The position numbers and the translations under genes were made by a program. The notes beneath the pieces were generated by a model. The model saw only the letters and a program-made list of their open reading frames with translations, did no database searches and had not been told where the DNA came from. Below, one piece after another: positions 8,831 to 17,374 of a stretch of 64,000 nt of DNA; position 1 is the stretch's first letter, and every line of letters starts with the position of its first letter. The stretch comes from Candidatus Chloroploca mongolica (GTDB lineage: Bacteria; Chloroflexota; Chloroflexia; Chloroflexales; Chloroflexaceae): the NCBI RefSeq assembly GCF_004762035.2, contig NZ_SIJK02000002.1, positions 39,628 to 103,627 of the forward strand, read 5' to 3'.

Positions 8831-10534
8831 ATGCGAACGATTGAGACTGATGTGCTGGTGATCGGTGGCGGGGCAACAGGAACAGGGTGTGCGCGTGACC
8901 TGGCGATGCGTGGTATGCGGACGATCCTGGTTGAGAAGGGTGATTTGACCCACGGAACGACCGGACGCTACCACGGTCTGCTCCATTCGGGTGGACGTTA
9001 TGTCACGAAAGATCCCCAGTCTGCGACCGAGTGTGCCCGCGAAAATGTTGTGTTGCGCAAAATTATGCCTCATTGTCTTGAGGACACCTCTGGCTTTTTT
9101 GTGACGACCCCCTGGGATGACCCGGCGTATGGCGATGTGTTTGTGAAAAATTGCCGCCTCACCGGTGTCCCCGTGCAAGAGATTTCGGTTCAAGCGATGT
9201 TGCGCCGCGAGCCGGTGCTCAATCCACGAATTTCGCGTGTCTTTGAGGTGATGGATGGTTCGGCTGACTCGTTTCTTGCCACCCGCTCAACGGCATTGTC
9301 GGCAGAGGAGTATGGCGCTCAGATCTGGACCTATCACCATGTGGTCGATCTGGTACGCGAGGGTGATCGCGTGACCGGGGCGGTCGTGGAGGATCTGCGC
9401 AACGGCGAGCGGATTGGCATTCTGTGCGCATGTGTGCTCAATGCAGCCGGGGCGTGGGCCGGCAAGATTGCCTCCATGGCCGGCGTGACGGTGACGGTGC
9501 TGCCGGGCAAGGGGACGATGGTGGCAATGAACCATCGTATGCTCAATACGGTGGTCAATCGGTGCAAATTGCCCGACGATGGCGACATCATTGTGCCGAT
9601 CCATACCGTGGCGGTGATCGGGACGACTGATGTGCATGTGCCTGATCCCGATGTCTATGGCATCGAGCCTGATGAGATCCAGTTTATGCTTGCTGAGGGT
9701 GACAAACTGATCCCCGGTTTTAGCCAGTACCGGGCGTTGCGCGCATGGGCCGGCGTGCGGCCCCTCTACAAAGACCGCGATGTAGCCAACGATCGCGATA
9801 TCCCACGCACCTTCAAATTGCTCGATCATGCCGAGCGCGACGGCGTCGAGGGGATGCTCTCGATTGTTGGCGGCAAATGGACAACCTATCGCCTGATGGC
9901 GGAAGAGTCGGTTGATGCGCTTGCAAAACGCCTGGGCAATACGCGACCCTGTCGTACCGCCGAGGAGCCGCTGCCGCTGCCGCCGACTGAACATCAGACG
10001 ACCTTTCGCCCGCCGGTACGCACGACTGGCCCCGGGGCGAGCGTTGCCGCCGAGGTTGAAGCACTGCAGCACGCCCCGCTCTACTGGCTGGGCAAGCACC
10101 TGGCCGAGGTCGAGCGCGAGCAGAGTTTTGCCGATCTGATCTGTGAATGCGAAATGGCCTCGCGGTCGCGGGTGCTGGCGGCAATTGATGCCGGGGCCAA
10201 GAATCTTGATGATATTCGCCGCGATGTACGGATGGGCATGGGGCCGTGCCAGGGTGGCTGGTGCATCTATCGTACGACAGCGCTGCTCTTTGAGCGCCGT
10301 GGTCAGGATGGGCTCAGTCAAGCCAACAGCAATGATGCCCTGTTGCACTTCTTGCAGGCGCGGTGGAAAGGCCTGGTGCCGGTGCTCTGGGGGGATCAGT
10401 TGCGGCAGGCGCGCCTCGATGAATTGATCTACGTTGGCGTGCTCGGGGCGGATCGGCTGCGCCCGATCGCCGAGCAGGGCGGTGGCCTAGTGACCGATAA
10501 TCCCGCAGTCGCAACCGAGTATGTGAAGGCGTAG
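8831..10534 (+). CDS. glpA: Anaerobic-type glycerol-3-phosphate dehydrogenase subunit A
   Basis: The 567-residue flavoprotein begins with the FAD-binding dinucleotide fold (VLVIGGGATGTGCARDLAMRG) and carries the G3P dehydrogenase core (HGLLHSGGRY, VEGMLSIVGGKWTTYRLMAE). The C-terminal part has a BFD-type [2Fe-2S] segment with CECE and CQGGWC cysteines, as in GlpA rather than aerobic GlpD. The ATG at 8831, after aggaaaa, is a better start than the upstream in-frame GTG at 8789. It oxidises G3P to dihydroxyacetone phosphate. glpB follows after 4 bases and glpC after that, giving the membrane-associated GlpABC complex that passes electrons to quinones. Confidence 0.94.
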   Translation: MRTIETDVLVIGGGATGTGCARDLAMRGMRTILVEKGDLTHGTTGRYHGLLHSGGRYVTKDPQSATECARENVVLRKIMPHCLEDTSGFFVTTPWDDPAYGDVFVKNCRLTGVPVQEISVQAMLRREPVLNPRISRVFEVMDGSADSFLATRSTALSAEEYGAQIWTYHHVVDLVREGDRVTGAVVEDLRNGERIGILCACVLNAAGAWAGKIASMAGVTVTVLPGKGTMVAMNHRMLNTVVNRCKLPDDGDIIVPIHTVAVIGTTDVHVPDPDVYGIEPDEIQFMLAEGDKLIPGFSQYRALRAWAGVRPLYKDRDVANDRDIPRTFKLLDHAERDGVEGMLSIVGGKWTTYRLMAEESVDALAKRLGNTRPCRTAEEPLPLPPTEHQTTFRPPVRTTGPGASVAAEVEALQHAPLYWLGKHLAEVEREQSFADLICECEMASRSRVLAAIDAGAKNLDDIRRDVRMGMGPCQGGWCIYRTTALLFERRGQDGLSQANSNDALLHFLQARWKGLVPVLWGDQLRQARLDELIYVGVLGADRLRPIAEQGGGLVTDNPAVATEYVKA

Positions 10535-10538
10535 TGCT

Positions 10539-11780
10539 ATGAACTATGAGACGATCGTAATTGGGGCGGGCCTCGCTGGAATGCTGGCTGCCCTCGTGCG
10601 GGCCGAACGCGGCGAGCGGGTGATGATGCTTGCCAAAGGGCATGGAAGCACCCACTGGGCGGCTGGATGCCTTGATCTGCTCGCCGATGCTGATGATCCG
10701 CTTGGGGCCATTAATCAACTGGTGCAAGCCAGGCCTGCACACCCCTATGCCCTGGCCGGTGTAGCTGCGCTCGAGCAGGCCCTCGCACGGGTACGCGGTG
10801 TGGCCGAGGCTGCCGGGTATCCGCTGGTCGGCAATGCCGGACGGAACCTCTTGATGCCGACGGCGCTAGGTGCGTTGCGTCCGACCGCATTTGTGCCCGC
10901 AACCATGGTCAACGGCGAAGCGCGCCAACTCGGCGATGGCCGTCCAATCTTGATTGCCGGCCTGCACGAGCTTCGTGATTTTTTTCCGCCCTTGATTGCG
11001 GCGAACCTGCGTGCCCAGGGCTACGCCGCCGAGGGCGTCTATCTTGAGTTGCCTCCGGTGGAACGTTCACACGACTTTAACCCGGTGGTGATGGCGCGTC
11101 TCTTTGAGCGCCCGGCGTTTCGGGCTGAGATCGGGCGGCAACTGGCGACCCTGGTGCGCAAGGGTGGCTATGCCCGCGTCGGCTTGCCGGCGGTGCTCGG
11201 GTTGTACAACGCCGTCGAGGTAGTCCGCGAATTGCAAGCGCTCACTGGAGCGCTGATCTTTGAAATTCCAACCTTGCCAACCTCGGTGCCGGGGATGCGG
11301 CTCTTCCATGCCTTTGAGCAGGCGTTGACGAAGGCCGGTGCGCGCATCCAGATCGGTGGCTGGGTTTTACGTGGTGAAGGCTCAGGTTCACATCTTCACG
11401 CTGTCTTCAGCGAAGCGGCGTCGCGTGAACAGCGCCATATGGCGCGTCGGTGGGTGCTGGCAACCGGCGGCATCATGGGCGGTGGTCTGCGGGCGGAACA
11501 TACCGGGGTGATCAGCGAAACGGCCCTCGGTTTGCCGGTGCGGACTCCCTCGGGCCGTAGCGATTGGTTCCAGGCCCGTTTTCTCGATGAAGCAGGGCAC
11601 CCAGTCTTCCGTGCGGGGATTGCCGTTGATGCACAATTGCGCCCGCTTGATGCGGCTGACCAGATTGTCTATACCAATGTTGCCGTGGTGGGGTCGGCGC
11701 TGGCTGACTGTGACCCTATTCGGGAAGGCTGCCTTGAAGGCATTGCGCTTGCCACTGGTTTTGCCGCCGGGCAACTGTGA
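10539..11780 (+). CDS. glpB: Anaerobic-type glycerol-3-phosphate dehydrogenase subunit B
   Basis: The 413-residue protein starts with a flavin-binding glycine motif (TIVIGAGLAGMLAAL) and continues with the GlpB-like sequence HWAAGCLDLL and LATGGIMGGGL. GlpB is the second flavoprotein subunit of the GlpABC dehydrogenase and connects the catalytic GlpA subunit to the iron-sulfur GlpC subunit. The start is only 4 bases after the glpA stop, suggesting translational coupling. It ends 99 bp before glpC. Length is close to the E. coli protein (about 420). Function is assigned from sequence and the conserved glpA-glpB-glpC order. Confidence 0.9.
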   Translation: MNYETIVIGAGLAGMLAALVRAERGERVMMLAKGHGSTHWAAGCLDLLADADDPLGAINQLVQARPAHPYALAGVAALEQALARVRGVAEAAGYPLVGNAGRNLLMPTALGALRPTAFVPATMVNGEARQLGDGRPILIAGLHELRDFFPPLIAANLRAQGYAAEGVYLELPPVERSHDFNPVVMARLFERPAFRAEIGRQLATLVRKGGYARVGLPAVLGLYNAVEVVRELQALTGALIFEIPTLPTSVPGMRLFHAFEQALTKAGARIQIGGWVLRGEGSGSHLHAVFSEAASREQRHMARRWVLATGGIMGGGLRAEHTGVISETALGLPVRTPSGRSDWFQARFLDEAGHPVFRAGIAVDAQLRPLDAADQIVYTNVAVVGSALADCDPIREGCLEGIALATGFAAGQL

Positions 11781-11820
11781 GACGTCGGATTTTGGATGGA
11801 TCATGGAGTGTCTGGGGCAC

Positions 11821-11837
11821 GTGCGTCATTGACGCAC
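11821..11837 (+). repeat. Small hairpin between glpB and glpC
   Basis: GTGCGTC-att-GACGCAC forms a perfect 7-bp stem in the 99-bp glpB-glpC gap. It is probably an intercistronic mRNA structure; it has no T tract. Confidence 0.4.
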
Positions 11838-11879
11838 CTTCCCGACATGGCAATGAAAGCTCATAGATAGGCGTACGCA

Positions 11880-13106
11880 ATGGATCATATTGAACTCTCT
11901 CTTACGCAGTCGCTCGATCACTGCATCAAATGCAATATCTGCACTTCGGCATGTCCTGTGGCTGCGGTCACGGATGCCTTTCCGGGGCCAAAGTATGTTG
12001 GCCCGCAGGCCCAGCGGTTTCGCCACGAGGGACAGCCGGTGCCCGATGCTTCGGTCGATTACTGCTCAGGTTGCCGCGTGTGCAATCAAGTCTGCCCCAC
12101 GGGGGTCAAGATTGCCGAGTTAAATGCACGGGCGCGAGCGCAGATCGTTGCTGAACGTGGTTTGCCTTTGCGCAACTGGCTGGTGGCGCGGGCGGGACTG
12201 GTCGGAAGAATGAGTTGTGGGCCGCATGCGCCGCTGCTCAATTTCGGCCTCAGATTATCACCAGCGCGCTGGGCCGTCGAGAAGGTGATTGGCATTCATC
12301 GCAAAGCCCCGCTGCCGGCGTCGAGCACCTACACCTTCCGTGCGTGGTTCCGCAAGCATCGCGCCCCGGCGACGGCGCGGCGTCAGGTTGCCTTCTTCCA
12401 TGGCTGTGCAACCAATTTCTATGAGCCGCATGTTGGCAAAGCAGCCATCGCCGTGCTCGAGCACAACGGCTTCGAGGTATTGCTGCCGAAACAGCAGTGC
12501 TGTGGCCTGCCCCTGATCTCGAATGGAGACTTCAAGGCGGCCACTAGCGCCCACGAAGCCAATGTTCAGGCCCTGGTAAGCTATGCCCGCCAGGGAATCC
12601 CGATTGTCGGCACGAGCACCAGTTGTACGCTGACCCTCAAAGAAGAGGCCCCCGAGATTCTGGCGTTGCACAGCGAAGATGTCCAGGCCGTCGCGGCGGG
12701 AACCTACGACATCTTTGAGTTCCTGCGTAGCCTGGCCGAACGGGGCGAATTGAAGACGGACTTTCGCCCAATCGAACGGCATCTGCCCTATCACCAGCCG
12801 TGCCAGTACCGGGCGCATCGCCTCGGCAGCCCCGCGATGGATGTCCTGAGCCTCATCCCTGGTCTGGTGCTCGAAGAGAGTCATGCCGAGTGCTGCGGCA
12901 TTGCCGGAACCTACGGCTTGAAGAAAGAGAAGTATCAGATTGGCATGGACGTAGGCGCGAAGCTCTTTGACATGGTCAAACGCTCTGGCTCCGATCTGGC
13001 GCTTTGTGACAGTGAGACCTGCCGCTGGCAGATTACCCACGCTACCGGAGTTACCAGCAAACACCCGATTGAAATCCTCGCCGAAGCATATGGTCTTGAA
13101 CTATGA
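11880..13106 (+). CDS. glpC: Anaerobic-type glycerol-3-phosphate dehydrogenase subunit C (iron-sulfur)
   Basis: The 408-residue protein has two ferredoxin-type [4Fe-4S] motifs near the N-terminus (CIKCNICTSACP from Cys15, and CSGCRVCNQVCPTG near residue 63) and two CCG domains downstream (QQCCGLPLISNGD and AECCGIAGTYGLKKE), the standard GlpC layout. It anchors GlpAB to the membrane and passes electrons to the quinone pool. Its stop codon overlaps the dhaM start (ATGA at 13103-13106), so G3P oxidation and DHA phosphorylation genes are translationally coupled here. Confidence 0.94.
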   Translation: MDHIELSLTQSLDHCIKCNICTSACPVAAVTDAFPGPKYVGPQAQRFRHEGQPVPDASVDYCSGCRVCNQVCPTGVKIAELNARARAQIVAERGLPLRNWLVARAGLVGRMSCGPHAPLLNFGLRLSPARWAVEKVIGIHRKAPLPASSTYTFRAWFRKHRAPATARRQVAFFHGCATNFYEPHVGKAAIAVLEHNGFEVLLPKQQCCGLPLISNGDFKAATSAHEANVQALVSYARQGIPIVGTSTSCTLTLKEEAPEILALHSEDVQAVAAGTYDIFEFLRSLAERGELKTDFRPIERHLPYHQPCQYRAHRLGSPAMDVLSLIPGLVLEESHAECCGIAGTYGLKKEKYQIGMDVGAKLFDMVKRSGSDLALCDSETCRWQITHATGVTSKHPIEILAEAYGLEL

Positions 13107-13828
13107 TTGGCTTGCTTATTATCTCACACAGTGCCGCGATCGCCCAGGGGGTCAAAGAACTTGCCGGGCAGATGGCGCAGGGCAAGGTGCCGATTGCCGC
13201 CGCTGGCGGTACGCACGACGGTCAGCTTGGAACATCGGTTGATCTCATCAACGCGGCGCTCGAGACGCTTCAGGGCACGGATGGGGTGCTTGCCCTGGTG
13301 GATATGGGTAGCGCCGTGATGAGCGCCGAGATCAGCCTTGAAATGAGTGGTCTGCCGTTTCTCTTGAGTGGTGCGCCGCTCGTTGAAGGAGCGCTGATGG
13401 CGGCAGTGGAAGCCTTGCATCCCGGTGCCAATCTGGCGCGCGTGGCGACGGCAGCGATGCGGGCGCTCGAGTCGAAGAATATCCCTGAGCATACGCCTGC
13501 GTTGGTGCCCGCAAAGGCAACCGTAGCGGAGCCTGAGCCGGCCACGAACAGCGCCGAAACGACCCTCATTGTGCACCATATGCACGGTCTGCACATGCGT
13601 CCAGCAGCCAGTTTTGTGCAACAGGCGGCCAAGTTTACCAGCACCGTGCGGGTGCGCAACCTCGACCGCCCCGAGCGACCTGAAGGCAATGCCAAAGCAA
13701 TGCTCGATATTATGAAGATCGGCGTCTCGACCAACCAGCGCCTCTACATCCGTGCCGAAGGCGACGACGCTGCCGAAGCGATTGCCGCCTTGACCCGCCT
13801 GGTTGAAGGGAATTTTGGCGAGGCGTAG
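13103..13828 (+). CDS. dhaM: PTS-dependent dihydroxyacetone kinase phosphotransferase DhaM (EIIA-HPr form)
   Basis: The 241-residue protein has an N-terminal EIIA-Man-like domain with phospho-acceptor His9 (LLIISHSAAIAQG), an Ala/Pro/Glu-rich linker (about 125-150), and a C-terminal HPr-like domain with GLHMRPAA (His164). The HPr Ser46-equivalent position reads NAKAMLDIM, with Ala instead of Ser, so HPr-kinase control is not expected. The EI-like third domain of E. coli DhaM is absent, so an EI enzyme encoded elsewhere must feed phosphate. It would rephosphorylate ADP on DhaL. It overlaps glpC by 4 bases and closes the glycerol cluster. Confidence 0.92.
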   Translation: MIGLLIISHSAAIAQGVKELAGQMAQGKVPIAAAGGTHDGQLGTSVDLINAALETLQGTDGVLALVDMGSAVMSAEISLEMSGLPFLLSGAPLVEGALMAAVEALHPGANLARVATAAMRALESKNIPEHTPALVPAKATVAEPEPATNSAETTLIVHHMHGLHMRPAASFVQQAAKFTSTVRVRNLDRPERPEGNAKAMLDIMKIGVSTNQRLYIRAEGDDAAEAIAALTRLVEGNFGEA

Positions 13829-13833
13829 CAATT

Positions 13834-13895
13834 TTGACGCAAAGGCGCAGAGGCGCGAAGGTTTGATGGAGCGCTATACGCATCTTTGCGCCTTA
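13834..13895. repeat. Dispersed ttgacgcaaaggcgc repeat, interrupted at its right side by the IS element
   Basis: The sequence begins ttgacgcaaaggcgcagagg, continues gcgcgaaggtttgatgga and ends ctttgcgcctta. The same family occurs at 29385-29581, 30701-30730 and 34615-34643. In the 29385 copy the right end is ctttgcgcctttgcgtcaa, an inverted version of the left end. Here that right end is broken where the IS element begins, which suggests the IS landed in or beside the repeat. Confidence 0.6.
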
Positions 13896-14760
13896 GAGGC
13901 TGTCTGAAAAGGGGGTGAAATGGCGGCTATGGGGCCGAATCGCGTACACTTGGGGTATGAAAAAGAACCAAACCTACGCAACCGACCTCACGAACCGCCA
14001 GTGGAATTGTATCAAAGATCTGATCCCTGCCGCGAAACCTGGCGGACGCCCACGGAGCCTGGATATGCGCCAGGTCATGAACGGTATCCTGTACGTCGTC
14101 GTGAGTGGCATCCAATGGCGCCTGTTACCGAAAGAGTATCCGAACTGGAAGACCGTCTACCATTATTTTCGTACCTGGCGTGATAATGGTACTTGGCAGC
14201 GGATTCACGACACGCTGCGGGCACAGGTGCGGCAGAAGGCTGGACGCCACAAGCATCCAACCGCCGGGTGTCTCGACAGTCAAAGCGTCAAGACGACGCA
14301 GATCCCCGGCGAACGGGGCTACGATGCGGGAAAAAAGGTCATGGGGCGGAAACGACATATCCTGGTTGATACGATGGGGTTGCTCATCATCGTGGTGGTG
14401 ACGGCGGCTTCGATGTCTGATCCCGCAGGAGCACGCGTGCTCTTTTCCCGGCTTGGGGGTGCCGGGAAAAAGCTGCGGCGCATCTGGGTTGATGGCACGT
14501 ATCGAGGGAAACTCGTCGATTGGGTCATCGCACAGCGGCGGTTCGTCCTGCAGCCCGTCCTGCGCACAGATGGGAAGAAAGGTTTCTTGGTGCTCCCAAA
14601 GCGCTGGGTTGTGGAACGAACCTTCGCGTGGCTGACCCAGTGCCGCCGCTTAAGCAAGGACTACGAGGTTCTGCCAGCCACGAGCGAGGCGATGATCTAC
14701 CTTGCCATGACCCGCGTGATGCTCCGGCGGTTGGCCGCATGACCCTTTTCAGACAGCTTC
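13896..14760 (+). mobile_element. IS5-family insertion sequence (IS1031-type ends), 865 bp
   Basis: Terminal inverted repeats are visible: the left end (13896-13913, GAGGCTGTCTGAAAAGGG) matches the complement of the right end (14743-14760) with one mismatch in 18. The trinucleotide TTA flanks both sides (13893-13895 and 14761-14763), fitting the TNA target duplication known for the IS1031 group. A single transposase gene fills the element and its stop codon touches the right terminal repeat. Both ends and the reading frame are intact, so it may be active. Confidence 0.88.
13957..14742 (+). CDS. IS5-family transposase
   Basis: The 261-residue DDE transposase has an N-terminal DUF4096-type region (LTNRQWNCIKDLIP, GIQWRLLPKEYPNWKTVY) and the catalytic acidic residues in LDSQSVKTT, WVDGTYRGK and WVVERTFAWL, with the Y-x2-R-x6 like spacing after the Glu (FAWLTQCRRLSKDYE). 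The ATG at 13957 follows a weak ribosome site and starts MKKNQTYATDLTNRQW, the usual start for this group. It lies entirely inside the terminal repeats. The frame is complete, without frameshift. Confidence 0.92.
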   Translation: MKKNQTYATDLTNRQWNCIKDLIPAAKPGGRPRSLDMRQVMNGILYVVVSGIQWRLLPKEYPNWKTVYHYFRTWRDNGTWQRIHDTLRAQVRQKAGRHKHPTAGCLDSQSVKTTQIPGERGYDAGKKVMGRKRHILVDTMGLLIIVVVTAASMSDPAGARVLFSRLGGAGKKLRRIWVDGTYRGKLVDWVIAQRRFVLQPVLRTDGKKGFLVLPKRWVVERTFAWLTQCRRLSKDYEVLPATSEAMIYLAMTRVMLRRLAA

Positions 14761-14765
14761 TTAGA

Positions 14766-14947
14766 CATGTTTCAAACGAGCTTGATCGTTCGCAGCGAAG
14801 GTAGCACCGGCTTCCAGCCGGTCAGGAAGCCCCACCGGCTGGAAGCCGGTGCTACCAAACGGTCAAGCTGGAAGGCCCGATTCTGAAACATGCCTTGGAG
14901 TGCCGACTTCAGTCGGCTTCCGCTCAGCCAACTGAAGTCGGCACTCC
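14766..14947. repeat. Composite palindromic repeats (two nested hairpins)
   Basis: The first structure has outer arms catgtttca (14766-14774) and tgaaacatg (14884-14892) around a perfect 23-bp hairpin at 14800-14856 (ggtagcaccggcttccagcc.. with an 11-nt loop). The second, at 14897-14947, has perfect 17-bp arms (ggagtgccgacttcagt) and an inner ggct/agcc stem. They fill the 290-bp gap between the IS and the next minus-strand gene. They look like dispersed palindromic units; the right flank may also act in termination. Confidence 0.6.
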
Positions 14948-15032
14948 GCGTGCGGCTCCCGAGAGCGAAGTCGGCCTTTGCCGACAGAATCAGGCCACGC
15001 AGGTAAGCTTCGCAAACCAGGAGGCGATGCGT

Positions 15033-16205
15033 TTACGGTGATGGCAGAAGGCGCTTCTCTTGGAGCCGTCGCTGCAACGCGGTAGACTTTGCATATGGGG
15101 CAATGACGTCGGCCAGTTTTGCGTCAAATGCCGCCCGCTTCTGCTGATGGATCGCCAGTTCGCGAAGCTCGACTAGGTACCCCACACTCTCTTCGTAGCT
15201 GCTTGCCGTACGCTTGGCAAGCAAGATTGCAATCTGTTCCCAGAGCGCATCCTCGCGCTGAGCGAGGGCGTCGAGCCGTGCGAGCCGTGCCTGCGCTGCT
15301 GCTTCGCGTTCGCGCTGAATGCGCCGTGAGCGCTGGACTTCAGCGATAGCTTGGAGTTCAGCGAAGGTGCGTTGCGGCCCAATGCGCACCGCCATGCTGG
15401 AGGCACGGCCCACCTCGCGGAGGCGACGGCACAGGGCCACCCCAACATGAGCTTCGCCCTGCACCACGCGCAACAGGAAGGCATTGCGTTCCTCTTCGGG
15501 TAACAGCGGAATCCATGCGGCGAGGGGTTCTTCGTTGGCCGTCAGCGCTGGACTCTGCTCGGCGGCGGCGGCGATGAGATCACGATCGATCTCGAAGAAC
15601 TCGACCAACGCCTGCAGCGCTTCATCGAGTTGGCCTAGCCCCGCAGGGACAGGTGGCTCAACCAGAGGCTCGGCAACATTGTCGTCTTCATCTTCTTCGT
15701 CTTCTTCCTCTTCCATGACCCACCCGGCCCGCTCGTTGGCAGCGCGGAGCCAGTAGAGATAGAGTGCGCGCAGATCACCTTGCAGCAGCGCCTCACGGAG
15801 CGGCACCAAGGGATCAAGCAAACCTTCGCCTTCGATCCAACCATAGCCCTCTTCCTCATTCAGTTTCAGGTTGAGCAGCACGTGGGTCGCCGTTACGGCT
15901 ACCTCTGCGGAACAACTCTCCTCGGCATCGAGTAGATAGGGCTGAAGTTGTTCAGGATCAAGGGCGTTTTTGGGAAAACGAAACGCCAATTGCTTGGAAC
16001 CCCAATTGGCAATATAGAGCAACGCATCAAAGTGTTGCTCAAGCACCTTCAACGGCTCACCACGAAAGTCGCTATACGCGTAGTTGAAAACCGCCTGCGT
16101 TGCACTCAGTTCCACGCGACTGGAGAGTTTGCGCATCGCAGCCTTCTGTTCGGCGGTGAGAGGGCGGTCAACGGCTTGGAACTCATAGTACTGATATTCG
16201 CTCAT
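15033..16205 (-). CDS. Conserved hypothetical protein with acidic linker and C-terminal coiled coil
   Basis: I do not recognise a named function. The 390-residue protein starts MSEYQYYEFQAVDRPLT, has a mixed alpha/beta-looking N-terminal half containing ALLYIANWGSKQLAFRFP, a strongly acidic stretch around residues 165-175, and a long charged helix near 290-345 (EVQRSRRIQREREAAAQAR) that should form a coiled coil. No signal peptide or membrane segment is seen. Its start overlaps the stop of the upstream DUF1405 gene by 4 bases (ATGA), so the two are coupled. From memory, similar uncharacterised proteins occur next to SWIM zinc-finger genes, but none is present here. Confidence 0.75.
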   Translation of the reverse strand: MSEYQYYEFQAVDRPLTAEQKAAMRKLSSRVELSATQAVFNYAYSDFRGEPLKVLEQHFDALLYIANWGSKQLAFRFPKNALDPEQLQPYLLDAEESCSAEVAVTATHVLLNLKLNEEEGYGWIEGEGLLDPLVPLREALLQGDLRALYLYWLRAANERAGWVMEEEEDEEDEDDNVAEPLVEPPVPAGLGQLDEALQALVEFFEIDRDLIAAAAEQSPALTANEEPLAAWIPLLPEEERNAFLLRVVQGEAHVGVALCRRLREVGRASSMAVRIGPQRTFAELQAIAEVQRSRRIQREREAAAQARLARLDALAQREDALWEQIAILLAKRTASSYEESVGYLVELRELAIHQQKRAAFDAKLADVIAPYAKSTALQRRLQEKRLLPSP

Positions 16206-16819
16206 AGCTTCTTCTCTAATACCTCCAGGCGCGTGGGGAGGAGCAGCAGGGCCATGCCGAGCAGCGTGGTCAGGCCTGTTGCAACCCAGAAGACAAACGC
16301 AACTGGCACAGCGTAGGTGAGCGGGGGATGGTGCCCCAGGCCATAATCAACCCAGATCGAGAGGGCAAACCAGCCGATGATGCTCAGGCGGACAGGCAGC
16401 CTCAGCGAACCAATGCGGAGGGCCAGCAGCACGCCCTCGGCGGTGAGCCCCATGTGCGAGACGAAGAGCATGACTTCGAGCGGCTCAAACGCACCGACAA
16501 CTGACCAGTGGCGGAGCCAGAAAGCGAGCGTCCAGAGGCCGTATTTGATGCAGGCAAAGGCAGCAAACGCGTTGAACCAGCCCCAGGCGCGCCCGTAGCG
16601 TAGCCCAAGAAAGGCGATGGTGGCCCAGAGTGCCGCCGCAGGGCAGTCGGGAATAAAGAGCCACGCCCACCAGGGCGCAGCCGCCAGTTGTGGCCCGTAC
16701 CAGATCCAGCCCCCCCAGACCACCCCGACCAGGTTGGCCCCCATCGCTGCCCAGAAGAGCAGCGGCTGACGTAAAATGAGCGCTAAAATCCACTCGAGCA
16801 GGCGTAAAAAGTGTTGCAT
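16202..16819 (-). CDS. DUF1405 family membrane protein (YpjA-like)
   Basis: The 205-residue protein is almost entirely hydrophobic, with about six membrane segments, and carries sequence typical of DUF1405/YpjA: FWAAMGANLVGVVWGGWIWY, FIPDCPAAALWATIAFL and MLFVSHMGLTAEGVLL. The ATG at 16819 gives a start only 4 bases after the stop of the acyltransferase gene; an upstream in-frame start at 16876 would overlap that gene and is less likely. The family has no established biochemical function. It forms an operon-like row with the acyltransferase before it and the hypothetical protein after it. Confidence 0.85.
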   Translation of the reverse strand: MQHFLRLLEWILALILRQPLLFWAAMGANLVGVVWGGWIWYGPQLAAAPWWAWLFIPDCPAAALWATIAFLGLRYGRAWGWFNAFAAFACIKYGLWTLAFWLRHWSVVGAFEPLEVMLFVSHMGLTAEGVLLALRIGSLRLPVRLSIIGWFALSIWVDYGLGHHPPLTYAVPVAFVFWVATGLTTLLGMALLLLPTRLEVLEKKL

Positions 16820-16823
16820 AGTG

Positions 16824-17363
16824 CTAACGTAAAGGGCGAATTGGAATCCCACCAACAAACGCACCCGGCGGAACATCGCGATTGACCAGGCTCATCGCCG
16901 ACACGGTGGCCCCATCGCCGATGACGACCCCCGGCAAAATGGTACAGTTGGCCCCGATCGTGACATCACGACCGATCACCACGGGCCCACGGCGCCAGGC
17001 GTGACGGGTAACCTCGTGGCAAAGAATGGTTGAATTATAGCCAATGATGCAATCCTCGCCGAGGGTCACATCCTCGGGAAAGAAGATATCGAACATCACC
17101 ATCAACCCTACCGAGGCATGCGGGGCGACACGCATCCCGATTTGGCGGTAGAGCATATTTTTCACGGGCATCCAGGGGAGATACCGGGCCAGTTGGATCA
17201 ACATCGCATTGCGAGTAACACGTGCATAGCCCCCGGTTAGCTGCCGATAATACCAGAGTGCATTGTGTGGCCCAGGTGAGGCCGAAATTTTGAGGCGAGT
17301 CTTGCGCCCTTGTTGCTTCTCGCTTGCTTCATCGTCGCTCACACAGAACTCCTCGTCGCTCAC
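16824..17363 (-). CDS. Hexapeptide-repeat acyltransferase (left-handed beta-helix, acetyltransferase-like)
   Basis: The 179-residue protein shows hexapeptide repeats through its second half (VTLGEDCIIGYNSTIL, GPVVIGRDVTIGANCTIL, PGVVIGDGATVSAMSLV) and ends with the loop PPGAFVGGIPIRPLR usual in maltose/galactoside acetyltransferase-like and colanic-acid-type transferases. The substrate is not visible. Two identical 21-bp units each supply gaggagttctgt plus a GTG, so translation could begin at GTG 17363 or 17342. Whichever is used, only seven N-terminal residues change. It is first in a three-gene minus-strand row. Confidence 0.88.
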   Translation of the reverse strand: MSDEEFCVSDDEASEKQQGRKTRLKISASPGPHNALWYYRQLTGGYARVTRNAMLIQLARYLPWMPVKNMLYRQIGMRVAPHASVGLMVMFDIFFPEDVTLGEDCIIGYNSTILCHEVTRHAWRRGPVVIGRDVTIGANCTILPGVVIGDGATVSAMSLVNRDVPPGAFVGGIPIRPLR

Positions 17364-17374
17364 ACAGAACTCCT
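17333..17374 (-). repeat. Tandem duplication of a 21-bp unit containing RBS and GTG start
   Basis: The unit cgtcgctcacacagaactcct occurs twice in direct contact (17333-17353 and 17354-17374). Read on the minus strand each copy contains aggagttctgt followed by GTG, so the acyltransferase has two ribosome-binding-site/start pairs in the same frame (21 is a multiple of three). Confidence 0.75.

Noticed and set aside
7434..8876. A 480-codon minus-strand frame opposite glpK
   Set aside because: glpK on the plus strand is unmistakable; the antisense frame has no recognisable motif.
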